64,000 nucleotides of DNA from Tanypteryx hageni (GCA_028673005.1 CM054113.1:176001956-176065955); one strand, 5' to 3'; positions 35,837-48,712 are shown, numbered from the stretch's first letter. The notes: generated by a model not told the origin, from the letters alone. Numbers and translations: made by a program.

Positions 35837-37988
35837 GTGAGACATTTTATAATACAAGTCACCAAGAAAACGCATGTTAAATAATAAGCATCAAAATAAA
35901 TTCCGCTAAAATAAATGTTTTAAGAGAATTTGCAATATGATTTAAAGTGCTCAAACACTGAAACTAAAAGTCATACCAAGAAGACATTGCAATTTCTGTC
36001 TCCAACCATGCAATCAAAAAATTCCGTATTAATCTTCAGTTGAACAAATTTCATTTAAAAAAACGAACGACCGTATTCTATTTACGACCATTAAATATGA
36101 TAATCTTCGGATAGCTTACTTTGTATTTTAGGACTATCTCATTTGCATAGTACAAACAAATCGTAAGATGTCGTAATGTCACATCTTTGCTCTTAACGCA
36201 TACTTAATAAAATAAGACGCCTATTAAGTTATAATTGTGGTTGGAATATTTTTGCTCTTTTTTATAGGTTTATAATTAAAATTTGACACAAACGTAATTA
36301 AGAAAATTATACCATAACCATAACATATTACACGTAAAAATCATAAGCAAGAGTTACGCTATAAAATGATAATTGTATTATAAAAGTGTAGACCACCTTG
36401 AAATAGGCATTAAAATATAAATAAAAATATATAAAATCTATGTCATTTACATTAATAGGTACATGGGTTGGAATAAACCAGTTAACGTAAAACATTTCGC
36501 ATAAACATTTTTTCTACAACGTTCTTCAGACAAATTTTCAGAAGTTCTGCAGAACACTAATTGGATCTTTAACAACCTACACTTTAATCGCAAACGTTTT
36601 GATTTACAGCCACAATGGCATCATTTTGTGCTGGCGTTGCGATTGCCTGGACTTCTCCAGTCATGAACCGACTCCAGGGAAAAACCGGATCTTACGAGCC
36701 CATGGACCATCCCCTGAACGATGAGGAGATGTCTTGGGTGGGTTCGTTGCTGGCTCTGGGTGCGATCCTCGGACCTTTGGGCGGAGGGATCTTCATCGAT
36801 AGATTCGGCCGTAAAAACACCTTCATCGTCATGGGAGGATTGCCAGCAATCGTGGGATGGATCATCACCCTCGCCGCCCGCAGCCCTGCCGCCCTGTACG
36901 TGGCACGCTTCCTAACTGGCGTCTCCACAGGCTCCGCTTCCACTCTAGGACCGGTCTACATAGCTGAAGTGTCCTCTCCTTCCGAGAGAGGAGCACTGTG
37001 CTCCTTGCCGCAGCTCATGATAACCTTAGGAATAATGGTGCAGTATACCATAGGTCCATACATTTCGTACCACGCTTTAGCAGGACTAAACCTGGTTTTC
37101 CCCGTGATTTTCGTGGTCAGTTTCTTCTTCATGCCGGAGTCCCCTTACTATCTGTTGGCGATAGGTAAAAAAGTGGAGGCTGAGGCATCGCTCTTGTGGT
37201 TCAGAGGAGGGGGGAGGAGTAACGGATATCGTCATCCCACAATAGACGTGACCCAGGAACTGGACGCGATTTCCCAAGCTGTGGAAGAATCTGGCATCCG
37301 AAATTCCTCACTCCTAGGTTCGTTCAAAGATCTATTCGCGACGCGCGGTAACCGACGTGCTTTTATAGTAATTTGTGGCCTGCTGTTCACGCAGCAGTTC
37401 TCCGGCATCAACGCACTGCTGTTCAACGCCGAATCCATCTTTCGAGGCAATGATGAAGATGAAGCTCTGCTGGGTGCCAGCGAATCAGCCATGGTTATTG
37501 GGGCAGTGCAGGTGTTGTCTTCGTGGATCGAGACGATACTCGCAGATAGAGTCGGCCGCAGGCCGCTCCTCCTGCTGTCAACGGCACTTGGGTCAGTCTC
37601 TCTCATCGCGCTGGGAGTCCACTCATATCTAGATGTGCACGAGCATTCTGCGGCGGTGGCTGTGTCTTGGCTACCAATAACTTCGTTGATGTTTTTCATC
37701 ATTGCCTTTTGCGTGGGTATGGGTCCTCTGGGATGGGCCGTCTTGGGGGAACTGTTTCCAAGCAGCTCGAAGAGTGCTGCCGGTATCACGTGCGGTTCTT
37801 TCGCATGGATAGTGGGCTTCGTCGTGACGCGTACCTTTCAGCCAATCGTGGATTCTTGCGGAGCCTACGCGGCCTATTGGCTGTACGCCGCTTGCTGCGC
37901 TGGTGGGTTCGTGTTTTTGGCTCTCTTTTTGCCGGAGACGAAATGCAAAACCCTCGAAGAAATTCAGAAAGAATTGGGAGGCAATTGA
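35764..37988 (+). CDS. Tret1-like: Facilitated trehalose/sugar transporter Tret1-like, copy 3
   Basis: Exons 35764-35836 and 36610-37988 (483 residues), phase-1 intron of 773 bp. The N-terminus is six residues shorter than the other copies. Sugar-transporter marks: DRFGRK, PESPYY, QQFSGIN, ADRVGRR, Trp in segment 11 (SFAWIVGF) and PETK. The segment-10 motif reads GPLGW instead of GPLPW, with Trp at residue 400; Pro beside this Trp is widely kept in the family and helps gating. Segment 9-10 text (LMFFIIAFCVGMG) also departs from the other three copies. The first ~320 bp of exon 2 are almost identical to copy 4, the rest much less so. It should work as a plasma-membrane sugar facilitator, perhaps with altered kinetics. 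Substrate unknown. Confidence 0.92.
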
Positions 37989-38097
37989 TTTTCCAAACGG
38001 AACTTAATGTTTTTGATACTGACAAAACGTTTCTTCTGTGCTCGTGACCAAAATTTAGTGCTTGTTCCTGAGCCCCATACATACTTTTTTATTTTTC

Positions 38098-38099
<2 letters not shown>

Positions 38100-38164
<65 letters not shown>
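38100..38164. repeat. TA dinucleotide microsatellite
   Basis: About 32 TA units some 110 bp after the stop of copy 3, within its likely 3' UTR. Confidence 0.97.
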
Positions 38165-38167
<3 letters not shown>

Positions 38168-38954
38168 TAATTTTAAATATTTCAAATATTAGTTTTTTAG
38201 AATTGTATTGTATTTATATTTATAAGTAGTTATATTAATTTTTAGTTCATAAACAAATCATAAAAACCGTAAGGTGTTAAAATTATGTAATTATAAGTAA
38301 CAAACCCCCATTGTAATTGAACACTTTCTGGCCGGCTGGGAACGTGGGTGATACCATGAGGGACGGCCCACATTTGTGGTAAATTACTTACCAAACCATT
38401 CAAGAGAGAGAGATGGTCAGAGGCGGATTTGGACATTTGCCACACTATAACCATTTAGTCTGACCATCTTCTAATTATATTAAAATATATATAATATTTA
38501 TTTTTAATTTTTTTCTAGATAAAGTTTTATTAAAATTAACGTTAGATTAAATTTCTATTTAAAAGGGAAGAAAATTTATAAAAATCTTCATGGAAAAAAT
38601 GAAAATTTCTAAATTTGGCCGCAAGAAAAGCTTTGGCCTTATTCCAGATCCGCTGCTGACTAATATTATTCCTGATTATATGGGTACTAATACAAACATT
38701 AAATTTTGGTTTCATTTTCGCTATTAGACGCAATTGTTTTATTGTATTTTATAAAATTTGTATTTCGATAAGCTTATTGTTTAAATTAGCCAAATGTGAT
38801 GAGGCCCTAAATTTTTGTAAAAACTTGTAACTGAAATAGTATATACATCAGAAAATCACGAAGTTAAATACTTATGGAAGTAGTTCGGATTTAACTAAAA
38901 ACAGAGGTGCAATTATTTTTCGCATTTTAAGGCAAAATATTACACACATACAAC

Positions 38955-41490
38955 CAGGGGCGGATTTATAGATAGTGGGACCCTGCGCGCAGCCGTTTTT
39001 GAGGCACTATTCAATTACCTAAAACGTGATTGTCTGAAAATATAACGGAGTTAAACGCATAAGAATGAGTTAATTTTAACATGGATTTTAAACTATGATA
39101 TTAATTAATGATATACGTACCTATATATAGAGGTAAAAAGAAAGCACTACTCTTCATCCAAAAATTTGCTTTATTGATTGGAACAAAATGAATAAAACTT
39201 CAAAGATTTTTGTAAAATATTAATAAATGTTCATAGTTAAATAATTTATGTGCTTTTTCGACATTTCTTTCGCACAAAATCGTAAATTAACTCGTCATAA
39301 TGTAAATTTTGCAATTCAGAACTTTCGATCGCTAAAATTGCTGAACTCGTAAAATGCTCTTGAGATAAAGTAGAACGTAAATAATTCTTGACTCTTTTAA
39401 GTGTGCTGAACGATCTTTCACCTGTGGCATTTGACATGGGTAATGTTAAAAATATTTTTAAGAATTGTCTCTACATTTGGAAATGTGGCACTCAAACCAT
39501 CAAACGAGCTTGTAAAGTGCAGTAGATGACTTCGATGATATAAAGTTATCACTGTTGGAAAAATGCAGGAAATATCGAAATTCATCTTCAAAAACGTCAG
39601 AATCGTGGACCTCTGTGTAGGTATATATCCAGTAATTTTTTGATGCTGTCATCTTTCTTCGCCTCGTCAATCTTCCTTGCAAAAGTTACCTGGAATATGT
39701 CTAATATTGATTTCATAAACCCTTTTCTGTTTTTCAATTGTACAACTAAATCGTGTTAAGAGTTTCCATGATTAATTTTTGTTTCCCTTTTAAAACAATT
39801 TCGTTATCTTCAGCTTCATCAAACAATATTTTGCTTTTTCTTGAACGTTTCTCTTTTGAGTCTTCATCGGGATTGTCTGTACATTCTGTTAAAGAAAATG
39901 CATCCTGTTCAATAGACGGATAATCATTTCTTACTTCAATGATAAAAGCCTTAAGAGAAGTTAAAAATTCTACAGCCGTCAATAAGTGACCATCTTTCAA
40001 CTGCAGTTTGTTAACAGTATTAATTATTTCTTCTTTCCATAATACAGTAAGAATAGCATTTTCATATTTCCCAAACTTTTTCGATTAAGATTTTGCTTCA
40101 ACATATGCAAGAGGCTTTTCATTCTCTGTCGCACCAATATCATGGAGGGCATTCTTAATTTCATGGTAACCCTCTTTCAAAGCTAAAATGGCATCGGCTC
40201 TTGCAAACCATCTTGTATCGCTAATTTTTTTCACGGTTTTCTTTTGCTGTAAATGCGATTCCAACACATTCCATCGATGTGTAGATGCTGATAAAAATGT
40301 GTACACTTTCTGAACAAAACCAAAAAACTTCGTCGCACCTTGAGAAGACTCTGCAGCGCTGTTACCAATAAGATTTAATGAGTGACTGGAACACGGAATA
40401 TAGAGCTGTTGGGCTTTCTTTTTCAGTCTTGCTTGCAAGCCTGAGTATTTTCCTGACATATTGGCTGCGTTGTCGAAACTTTGACCCTGGCAATTCTTTA
40501 TATCTAATCCCAGCACTTCAATCATTTCTAAGACAGTTTTCATCAATGTTCGGATGTATGAGATTTTATAGGTGTGAAGAAGAAGAATCGTTCAATGATT
40601 TCTCCATCTGGTTTCACGTATATTAAAATAACAGAAAGCTGACCCACGTGACTTACATCGGGAGTCGAGTCTACAATTATAGAAAAATACTGAGCATTTT
40701 TCACTTCATCAGCAAAGAATTTTCGGAGATGATCAGCCATGATAACGAAAAATTCGTCGTAAATTTTATGAAATAAAAAATTAGTTTTACCAGAACCACA
40801 GTACTGATAATTTTCTAGATGCTGTATCAGAAAATCATCAAATTCAGCCAGATATTCGAGACAAGTTAAGTAGTTGCCTTTACGATTCGAAGACCTCTGA
40901 AGGCAAGTCCTAATCTTGCAAGTAGCTTCACAGTTGCAACTATGCGTTTCATTACTTGTCGCCAATAAGAACGTTGTTTTTCAAATTGTGCCACTAGTTG
41001 TGAATCGACTCGCTCGGTTAAGTTACTTCTTATAAACGAACACATTGCATTTACATGAGTCTTTGAAGTATCACGTTCACTTAATAACCTTGATATGCAG
41101 GTCCAGTTTGAAACCCCATCTAGAAATGCTTGCTTTCCTTTTATTGCGTCAGGAAATAATTTACAAACGCAACAATACACACATTTGGATGTTTCTGAAA
41201 AACTAATCATTCTCTTTTTTCTTTTGTTCCGCTTTTTTTAACCCTACAGAAATGATTTTTATTAAGACCTTTAAAATATTTCCTTCCTCCCGTTTCGTAT
41301 ATGCATTTTTCAGACATGTTTTCATTGAAAGTGATGTAATGATAAGTTATAATTATATCGTTTGAACTCAACAGACATAAACTTGAATAAAGGTCCAGAA
41401 ATTTCTAATAATTTTTTTAAATTTTGGAATTCGTGAGCCCCTCAGCAGCACAAGGCCCTAATTCTGCGCGTACATATAAATCCGCCCCTG
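38955..41490 (-). mobile_element. hAT transposon, 2536 bp (ZMYM1-like)
   Basis: Perfect 16-bp inverted ends: caggggcggatttata at 38955 and tataaatccgcccctg ending at 41490. Flanks catacaac and catatagc match at 6 of 8, differing by two transitions, fitting an aged target duplication. One decayed minus-strand transposase lies within. It sits between transporter copies 3 and 4. Confidence 0.88.
39246..41210 (-). pseudogene. hAT transposase with TTF-type zinc finger (ZMYM1-like), broken
   Basis: Reading on the minus strand: a TTF-type finger with SKCVYCCVCKLFPDAIKG and HVNAMCSF, then LARLGLAFRG. After a frameshift comes TCLEYLAEFDDFLIQHL. The catalytic core has YFSIIVDSTPDVSHVGQL (first Asp), GQSFDNAANMSGKYSG (second Asp), PCSSHSLNLIG and DTRWFARADA. 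The C-terminal hAT dimerisation motif NATGERSFSTLKRVKNYL carries the catalytic Glu. At least four frame changes or stops separate the pieces (near 40900, 40545, 40083 and 39700). Families of this type are called zinc finger MYM-type protein 1-like in arthropod genomes; here it is transposon-derived, not a host gene. Confidence 0.86.
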
Positions 41491-42393
41491 CATATAGCTG
41501 ATCATAACTGGCTTGAAATTCACTACATATGGCACTAGTGAATTATGTTTTTACGAGCAATACAATTGACACCTAACTAAGAAAATTATATAGGGTAGAA
41601 GATATATGTATCTAGTTGTTATATTTTATAGAAATATGATGATTAAAACTGAATGAGGCAACTACTCTGTTATTATCTTTTCTTTTTATCCCTTTGATCA
41701 ATTGAAGCCACAAGTCTAAAAATATTTTATTATATTGCATGTATAGCATTACTGTGAACCATCTATGATTAAAGCCTTTAAATTCAGATAATTTTTAATT
41801 ATTCCGACTTTCGTAGAATCTTATTAGACGGTACATATGTGATATCCCACGACCTCTTGCGTTAAGAATCAGAAAAGATCCTGATTTTTCAGCAAACACT
41901 TCTTATCTCAAAATTGGAGATTTTGATAAACTTATTTATCGAGATATTCGATAGCTCAGATTGGAACAGAATCCCATAGCATTAGTTTCAAATTTTAAAA
42001 CGGTTTGAGTAATGTGGTTGGAATTCACGTAGTTTGAATTAACCCGGAAACATTGCATTAATTGCGAAGTGGGGTTTTGATCGTACCAAATCGTGAAAAT
42101 AGCTATTTTTTGTCTGTCTGTGATTGTTACAAGTGTGGTAGTAACCTGAACGTTTGATTTCTTTGTGATGCTTAACTAATGAGCGTGTACGAACTACCGT
42201 AAGTATGTAACGGAGATGTTTTGTTGAGCTATGTCTTTGTATATTGAAATTGTAAAGTAGATACATGTTAAAAGTGTGTCTTGTACTAAAACTTAGTATA
42301 AATTAGAATTTAAAAGAAATGTTATTTTTGATCTATTTGCGATAACATTCTTTATAGAATCGAAACAGAAATAAAAGCTAATATTTTAAGAAA

Positions 42394-42484
42394 ATGGACA
42401 AGGAAATGGAGACGGAATTAAACGATTCAAGAAAGACTCTGACCATGAAGCAAAAATTACCTCAATATTTAGCAACAATAGCAG
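42394..42484 (+). CDS. Tret1-like: Coding exon 1 of transporter copy 4
   Basis: Encodes MDKEMETELNDSRKTLTMKQ and ten more residues, plus the first base of a split Ala codon, donor gtaag at 42485. The second Met at position 5 could also serve as start. Text after residue 14 aligns with the other copies. Confidence 0.84.
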
Positions 42485-45400
42485 GTAAGAACAATTTTAA
42501 TTTCATTTCCCACTGAAACTTGAAATTAATCTCGAGTACTAATTAATTCGGGCAACCGTTTTGAATGTGATGCAAAACATAACAAACGAAATCACATCGC
42601 CCGAATGTCTATAATTGTTATGAAAGGCGATTACCAAAAAAAAATAACAAAATTATAAAAGTTAAATAAAATTATACATTTAATTTATGATCATTACCGG
42701 AATGAAAACTAAATTTTTAATTTTTAGGAAGATACAAACTTATGCTACTAATAATCACACGGAGGCACGAACGAACGTTATTGGTAGATGGATGGAATGG
42801 GGGGCCCAATAGGTTATGCTGCTTAATATACAGGAAGTTTGGGAACAACTGCCTTAGGCTTCAACTGTTGATACATTTTTTCTTATATTATGCTACTAAT
42901 AATCACACGGAGGCTCGAACAAACGTTATTGGTAAATGGATGGAATGGAAGTCTCAATAGGTTGTGCTGCTTAATATACAGGAGGTATGGGAACCACTGC
43001 CTTAGGCTTCAACTGATGGTACATTTTTTCTTATAAATTACCGTCATCACTTGAAAATTATAGTGACCTAAAAATCACAACAGAAATACCTGTAGCAGGG
43101 GTTTAAACAACACCCAGAGATAATTTTCCTATATACTACACACTCCATGAGATATACTTTCTGCCGCTTTCGTTTGTATGCTGCTATTTTATCAACTCGT
43201 TTACCTTTTGACAAAGGCTCACGTTATCGATAGTTTGAGATCCGTATGTTTTAGTTTGCGGGTTTGAAATTAAACTATCTGAGAGTGAGGGTTATAAAGA
43301 AAACGCGTCGCAATAAATACGTAGAGATAGGCTGACTCGGACCTTCTAACAGTAAAGGTTATTTAAAATTTTTAAAGCGATCTATTTTGCATGAAATTCT
43401 GGGTAAGTTTTGTCGCGGAGGAGATTTTTTCATTTTTTTGTCAGATAGCTTTATTATCCAATAGCCTTGTAATTACGATTAGCCAAAGAATTATCTTGGA
43501 ACACAATTGAATCATTTTTTATTCAACGAGCTTCACCGCTTGCACCCTTATCAACTATCGGCTAAGAAATGATATTTTGTAAAAGAAAGGCCGAGACAAT
43601 AGCGGTAATATCATTTCATAACAAATCTAAACTTAACAGCTGCCTCCATCTCTCTCTCTCTCTCTCCCTAAAAGCCTCTTTTATACCTCTATAAGTACTA
43701 TATTCCAGCTTTATATTCTCTAATATTCCTATTCTTTTTCTCCCTCTTCCTCTTCTGCTAATTTTACCTTCTAAGATCGTCCTTTGTAAACACTGTCTTT
43801 CAATATGTGCCCTATCCAATTTGCTTTTCTTTTCCTGATTGTTTTTATTAGCATCCTTTCTTCTCCCACCATTTCTAATACTTCTTCGTTTCCCTTCCTC
43901 TCTGTCCATTTCACTTTCATCACCCTCCTCCATACCCACATCTCAAAACTTTCTAAATATTTTTCCTCCTTTCTCCTTACCGTCCACGTCTCTGCACCAT
44001 AAAGAGCTATGCTCCATATGTAGCATTTTGCTAATTTCTTCCTTGTTTCTAGATTTATTTTCTTGCTTGTGAAAAGCTCCTTCTTCTCGTTAAATGCTGC
44101 TTTAGCCATTGAAATACTACTTCTGATGTCCTGTGTACTACTTCCATCCTGCGCTAAAATACTGCCAAGATATTTGACTCTACTTACTTGTTCCAATTTT
44201 TGGTAGCAGATAACTTTTTCCCGTTTCTGAATGCTGGCGTTTTTCTTATTTCATTTAATTCCATCTATTTCAAGCTAGCTAAGAAATCCGGTCACGCTCG
44301 ACTAATATGAACTATTTATGACTGACTGTAATGCTATTTTTAACAATCTTTCCGAGCAGGTAAAAGATTGAAATTTGGTAGGAAAAAATACTCAAAAAGA
44401 TCCGGGTTCGACTCCAGAAGGTAATTCTGTTTCCCAAAAGATAAAGTGTAAAAATCGATTTTTCGACTTACAGGCTTTACTCTTTTGCAAATTAAAATTA
44501 GAATCAATTGACCTATGATCTTCGAACATAAACCGTTTTAAAGAAAAATAACGTTTCTTATTCTTATCTTTACATATCGACTACGAAACAAAATTGCTCA
44601 AGTGATGTGTTTAGATCATATTAATTGGAAAATTTTAAGCTTTTTAACGATATGTTGTCTTGCCGACCGTGTCATTGTTAAACCTCGAGATTTTATTGTC
44701 GTCCTTACGTACTATATATTTAAGGAAAGGGTGCTTTGAATGCTTTAATAGGAGAGTGAGAAGGAGAGAGAGGAAGAAAAAGGAGAAAGAAAGGAGGAGA
44801 GAGAGAGAGAGACAGGAGTCGAGAGATATATGTAGATAATTTTCCTTATTAGGGAGAGATTGAGACTAGAAAGTCAGTTTTTCCAGAGAAAAGGAGAGAG
44901 GGAGGGAGAGATAGTGAGAAAGAGAGAGAGATAAAGGTAGAGACAGGGAGGGAGAGATAGTGAGGAAGAGAGAGAGATAAAGGTATATTGATTAATTAAT
45001 TGATTTGGCCTTTATTTGGGAGGGAAACAGAGAAGGAGGGAGAGGAGGAGATATAGATATATAATAGTCATTTTTAGGGCGAGAGCGAGGCTAGGAAGTC
45101 TATTTTTCCAGGAAGGGGGGAAGGGAGGGAGAGGGATGGAAGAGAGGAAGAGAGAAAAGGAGGAAGAATGGGAAGTGCCTTAAATTTAATACTTAATCCA
45201 CACATACCTGTCATAATTGACAGGCAATTACGCTAGTAATAATAATAATATTCCCTCGATCTTGATATCTGCAGTGGTTAATTTCAAGATATGCAGAGTA
45301 ATTTCAAATTAATGCTGAAGAAAGGAAAAATTTAATTTTCAGCCACGATGGCATCATTTTGTGCTGGCGTTGCGATTGCCTGGACTTCTCCAGTCATGAA

Positions 45401-46721
45401 CCGACTCCAGGGAAAAACCGGATCTTACGAGCCCATGGACCATCCCCTGGACGATGAGGAGATGTCTTGGGTGGGTTCGTTTCTGGCTCTGGGTGCGATC
45501 CTCGGACCTTTGGGCGGAGGGATCTTCATCGATAGATTCGGCCGTAAAAACACCTTCATCGTCATGGGAGGATTGCCAGCAATCGTGGGATGGATCATCA
45601 CCCTCGCCGCCCGCAGCCCTGCCGCCCTGTACGTGGCACGCTTCCTAACCGGCGTCTCCACAGGCTCCGCTTCAACCCTCGGACCGGTCTACATAGCTGA
45701 GGTGTCTTCTCCTTCCGAGAGAGGAGCACTGTGTTCCATGCCGCAGCTCATGATAACCTTAGGAATAATGGTTCAGTACACCATAGGTCCATACGTTTCT
45801 TACCACACTTTAGCAGGACTAAACCTGGTTTTTCCCGTGGTTTTCGTGGTGAGTTTTTTCTTCATGCCGGAATCTCCTTATTACCTGTTGGCGAAAGGGA
45901 AAAGTGGAGAAGCCGAGGCGTCACTCAGGTGGTTCAGAGGAGGAGGGTGGAGGAAAGGGGACAGACGACCTGCTATTGACGTGACCCAAGAACTATACAG
46001 TATGTCCGTCGCCGTAGATGAGTCTGGCATCAGAGAATCCTCGCTCCTGGATTCCTTCAAGGATCTATTTTCCACGGCCGGGAACCGACGCGCCTTCTTG
46101 GTCACTTGTGGCTTGATGCTGAACCAGCAAGTTTCTGGAATCAACGCAGTGCTGTTCAACGCCGAAAGTATTTTCCGGGGCAGCAACGCTGACAGTCCTC
46201 TGCTGGGTGCGAGCGAGTCAGCCATGGTTATCGGAGCGGTGCAGATAGTATCGTCGTGGGCCGAGACGATTCTTGCTGACCGAGCAGGACGAAGGCCGCT
46301 ACTTCTTATTTCTTCAAGCATTGCCTCGCTGTCTCTTGTCATCTTGGGGGTATATTCTTATCTAGACAAGTACCAGCATTCGACGTCATTGAGTTTGACG
46401 TGGCTTCCTATAACATCTTTGGTGCTTTACATTATATTCTACTGCCTGGGATTGGGTCCTCTTCCGTGGGCCGTTTTGGGTGAACTGTTTCCCAGTAGCG
46501 CAAAGAGTGCTGCGGGTATACTAAGCGGGTGTATGAACTGGCTGGTCGCATTCGTCATAACGTGGACTTTCCAACTTTTAATGCACTCTGCATGTGCTTA
46601 CGGGACCTACTGGTTATACGCCTCGTGCTGCGCCGCTGGTTTTGTGTTTTTGGCAATATTCCTTCCGGAAACTAAGTGTAAAACCCTTGAGCAAATTCAG
46701 AAAGAACTAGGTGGGATGTGA
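42394..46721 (+). CDS. Tret1-like: Facilitated trehalose/sugar transporter Tret1-like, copy 4
   Basis: Exons 42394-42484 and 45343-46721 (489 residues), phase-1 intron of 2858 bp, the longest of the four. All expected marks are present: DRFGRK, PESPYY, QQVSGIN (Asn kept, Phe to Val), ADRAGRR, GPLPW, Trp in NWLVAF and PETK. The last residue is Met where the others end in Asn. Exon 2 is a mosaic: its first ~320 bp are copy 3-like with four differences, then text such as gcttcaaccctcggaccgg agrees with copies 1 and 2. The intron holds a 148-bp tandem duplication, a LINE fragment and a long purine-rich tract. An acceptor ctttatag ends at 42357, so an upstream untranslated exon is likely. Role as a sugar facilitator is by family; substrate unknown. 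Confidence 0.92.
42741..43036 (+). repeat. Two-unit tandem duplication, 148-bp period
   Basis: Units at 42741-42888 and 42889-43036 share tatgctactaataatcacac, aacgttattggta, atggatggaatgg and ctgccttaggcttcaactg with scattered substitutions. Located in the intron of copy 4. Unknown origin. Confidence 0.85.
43640..44262 (-). pseudogene. LINE reverse-transcriptase C-terminus, minus strand
   Basis: Minus-strand text VSRVKYLGSILAQDGSS, then CYIWSIALYGAETWT, FEMWVWRRVMKVKWTER and KANWIGHILKD is the conserved post-polymerase part of endonuclease/reverse-transcriptase LINEs common in arthropods. After a frameshift near 43800 it continues TILEGKISRRGRGRKRIG and ERERERWRQL. A CT/GA microsatellite near 43650-43670 lies at its end. 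Only the C-terminus remains; the palm domain is absent. It sits antisense in the intron of transporter copy 4. A different family from the LINE at 30973. Confidence 0.82.
44750..45172 (+). repeat. Long purine-rich (GA) tract in copy 4 intron
   Basis: Over 400 bp dominated by gagagag, ggagagag and gggaggg units on the + strand, with short interruptions. Contains internal duplications: agtgagaaagagagagag recurs as agtgaggaagagagagag about 45 bp later, and ctagaaagtcagtttttcca recurs as ctaggaagtctatttttcca further on. Ends about 170 bp before the exon 2 acceptor. Confidence 0.9.
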
Positions 46722-48712
46722 TTGCTCAAGCGGTTTGAGACGGACTGGATTTTTACGGCTCATTTTTGGCAATGTGTAGGTTTCGTTGATAATAATAGAA
46801 ATAATTGTTGAAGGTCGATGAGATTAATTACAGTTTTTTCGTAAAAAATGGAGTTTTTGTGTGCTGACTGCGAGAATTTGCTTGAAAGCCAACTTTTTGA
46901 TTACTCAACCAAACCGTCGTATAATAGGTAAACGTTGCCAATTTATGTTTCCTCGTGACTTGAAACCGTATTGGTATCGGTGTTCATTAAACAACAACTA
47001 TATAACAAAACTCATAAATGTCACAAACCTTACCAGTATAACAGTTTAAAATAAATAATCTTCGGCCAATTAATAAAAGGGAAAGAGATATATTTGCTGT
47101 ACATATGTTTTTCATTTTTTTGATATAAATAAGAACATAAAACCCTGATATATAATACAAATTGTGCATTTAAAAATAAAATTTAGATAACTACAGTTAG
47201 TTTAGGAAAGAATAAATAAAATCATTATTACGGCATTCCTACTGAAAAAACATTTAGAACGCGATGGTACTATTCTTTTATCGCCTTAAAGAGCAAAAAC
47301 GAGAAAAATTATTAAGTTTATTAAATATTTTGAGATTATTTAAATGAAGGGTGAAAACAGTCTTTAAATAATTTACATACCTACGCACGAAGCCGTACGA
47401 ATATAAATTGTGCGCGAGAATGTTATAAGAAAAGCTTATTCGTTCTACCAAGTTAGCCTCGGCGTTATTGCTGAATATTTTACATTAGAAAGCTTCCTGT
47501 TCAGAAACTCGAAGGTGTCCTAATTATTTCAAATAACCCTCCAACGACTGTGAACTTCTCCTTTCTTAACCCATTCAGCAGAAACCGCCATCAAAAATAC
47601 TACATCGAAAAGATGACCATTTATGCGCCGGTTAATTTGTTGTCGTGCTAAAAATTAATAGTGTTTACAGCATATCTTCTAAACGCTTTGAACGGATGCC
47701 CGATAATCAACTGAAATAACCCATATCCGACTAAGAATTTTATCTGGAAAAATTCCGAAGGCGAAAGAATAGAGGACTACGTCCGGTTCAACATTTGATA
47801 TTGTTTTCAAGATTTAAAACACAATCGTCGCATCTCGAAAAGATAACGCTTGAAAAGGCGTCGTAATTTTCGTTGCCATCGCAACGATCAACAGCAAAAT
47901 AAAAATACCAGTTTTCCATATCGGCTAGAAAAATAAAATACGAAAACCAACCCCAACATTGGTATTCATTCTCACCAAACCCAAAGCCGTTATTAAGAAA
48001 AGGGAGCAATAAGGATACAAAATTAGCGGTTCGACCCAAGGACGTCAGGAATATATTTTTTATTCTTATTCATCTTTCAGCTCAGTCGGGTTTCGTGCGT
48101 TTTTTCCTCTCCTCTCGCGAACAACTTTCGTCGTAATTGCCCGAATCGCGACTTTGAGTTGAGCAATCACATTCGAAAGTATCGGTGAATAGAATCCGGT
48201 AGCTCCACGAAGGATGTCCAAAGTTCACGTTTCCAAGTAAAATGTGAATTTTAAACTACGCTTTTGCAACGACGAGAAGCAACCAAATCTACGTTTTTCT
48301 TCGGTATTGCGCGCTGTTACGGAGGAATTGCACCTGGAGAATAAAATGCAAACTTTGCAATACTTGCAACCCAAGGCCGAAGTGAAACGACTTTGTTCGA
48401 CCTCAAGGAAAGGGACGAAGGACGGATGGATAAACTGTCTTCCGCAGAGCTTAGAACTTAACAAGTGGTAAAGGCGACAAGCGCCCCTTCGGGTAGATGC
48501 GAAATTTCGCAACGTTGCATTTTAACTCGGCCGGTCGTATGAAAATAAAGTTGTTTTGTTGCGACTTCAACAATAGTTTTGATATTTTTGAAAGGTTTTT
48601 CCCTCATAAAAAATCATTTAAACGCTAAACGCAAGAAAAATTAAGGAAAGTTAACTTCGCAATGCATTCTTCAATGTTTATTTTTTCAAATCTATCCACC
48701 TTTTATATCTTC
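46722..48712. other. 3' flank of copy 4; no further gene recognised
   Basis: Candidate poly(A) motifs aataaa at about 47051 and 47175 could end the copy 4 transcript. Beyond about 47.5 kb the sequence is richer in unrepeated CpG-containing text but has no reading frame above 95 codons with recognisable content. Confidence 0.45.

Noticed and set aside
37232..37789. 185-codon minus-strand reading frame opposite copy 3 (and shorter ones opposite copies 1, 2 and 4)
   Set aside because: Shadow of the GC-rich transporter exon. The sense strand carries all family motifs; the antisense peptide has none.
39246..41210. A domesticated ZMYM1-like host gene
   Set aside because: It sits between transposon inverted repeats and has several frameshifts, so it is a dead transposase.
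42741..43036. CRISPR-like array
   Set aside because: Only two adjoining units without spacers, in a eukaryotic intron.
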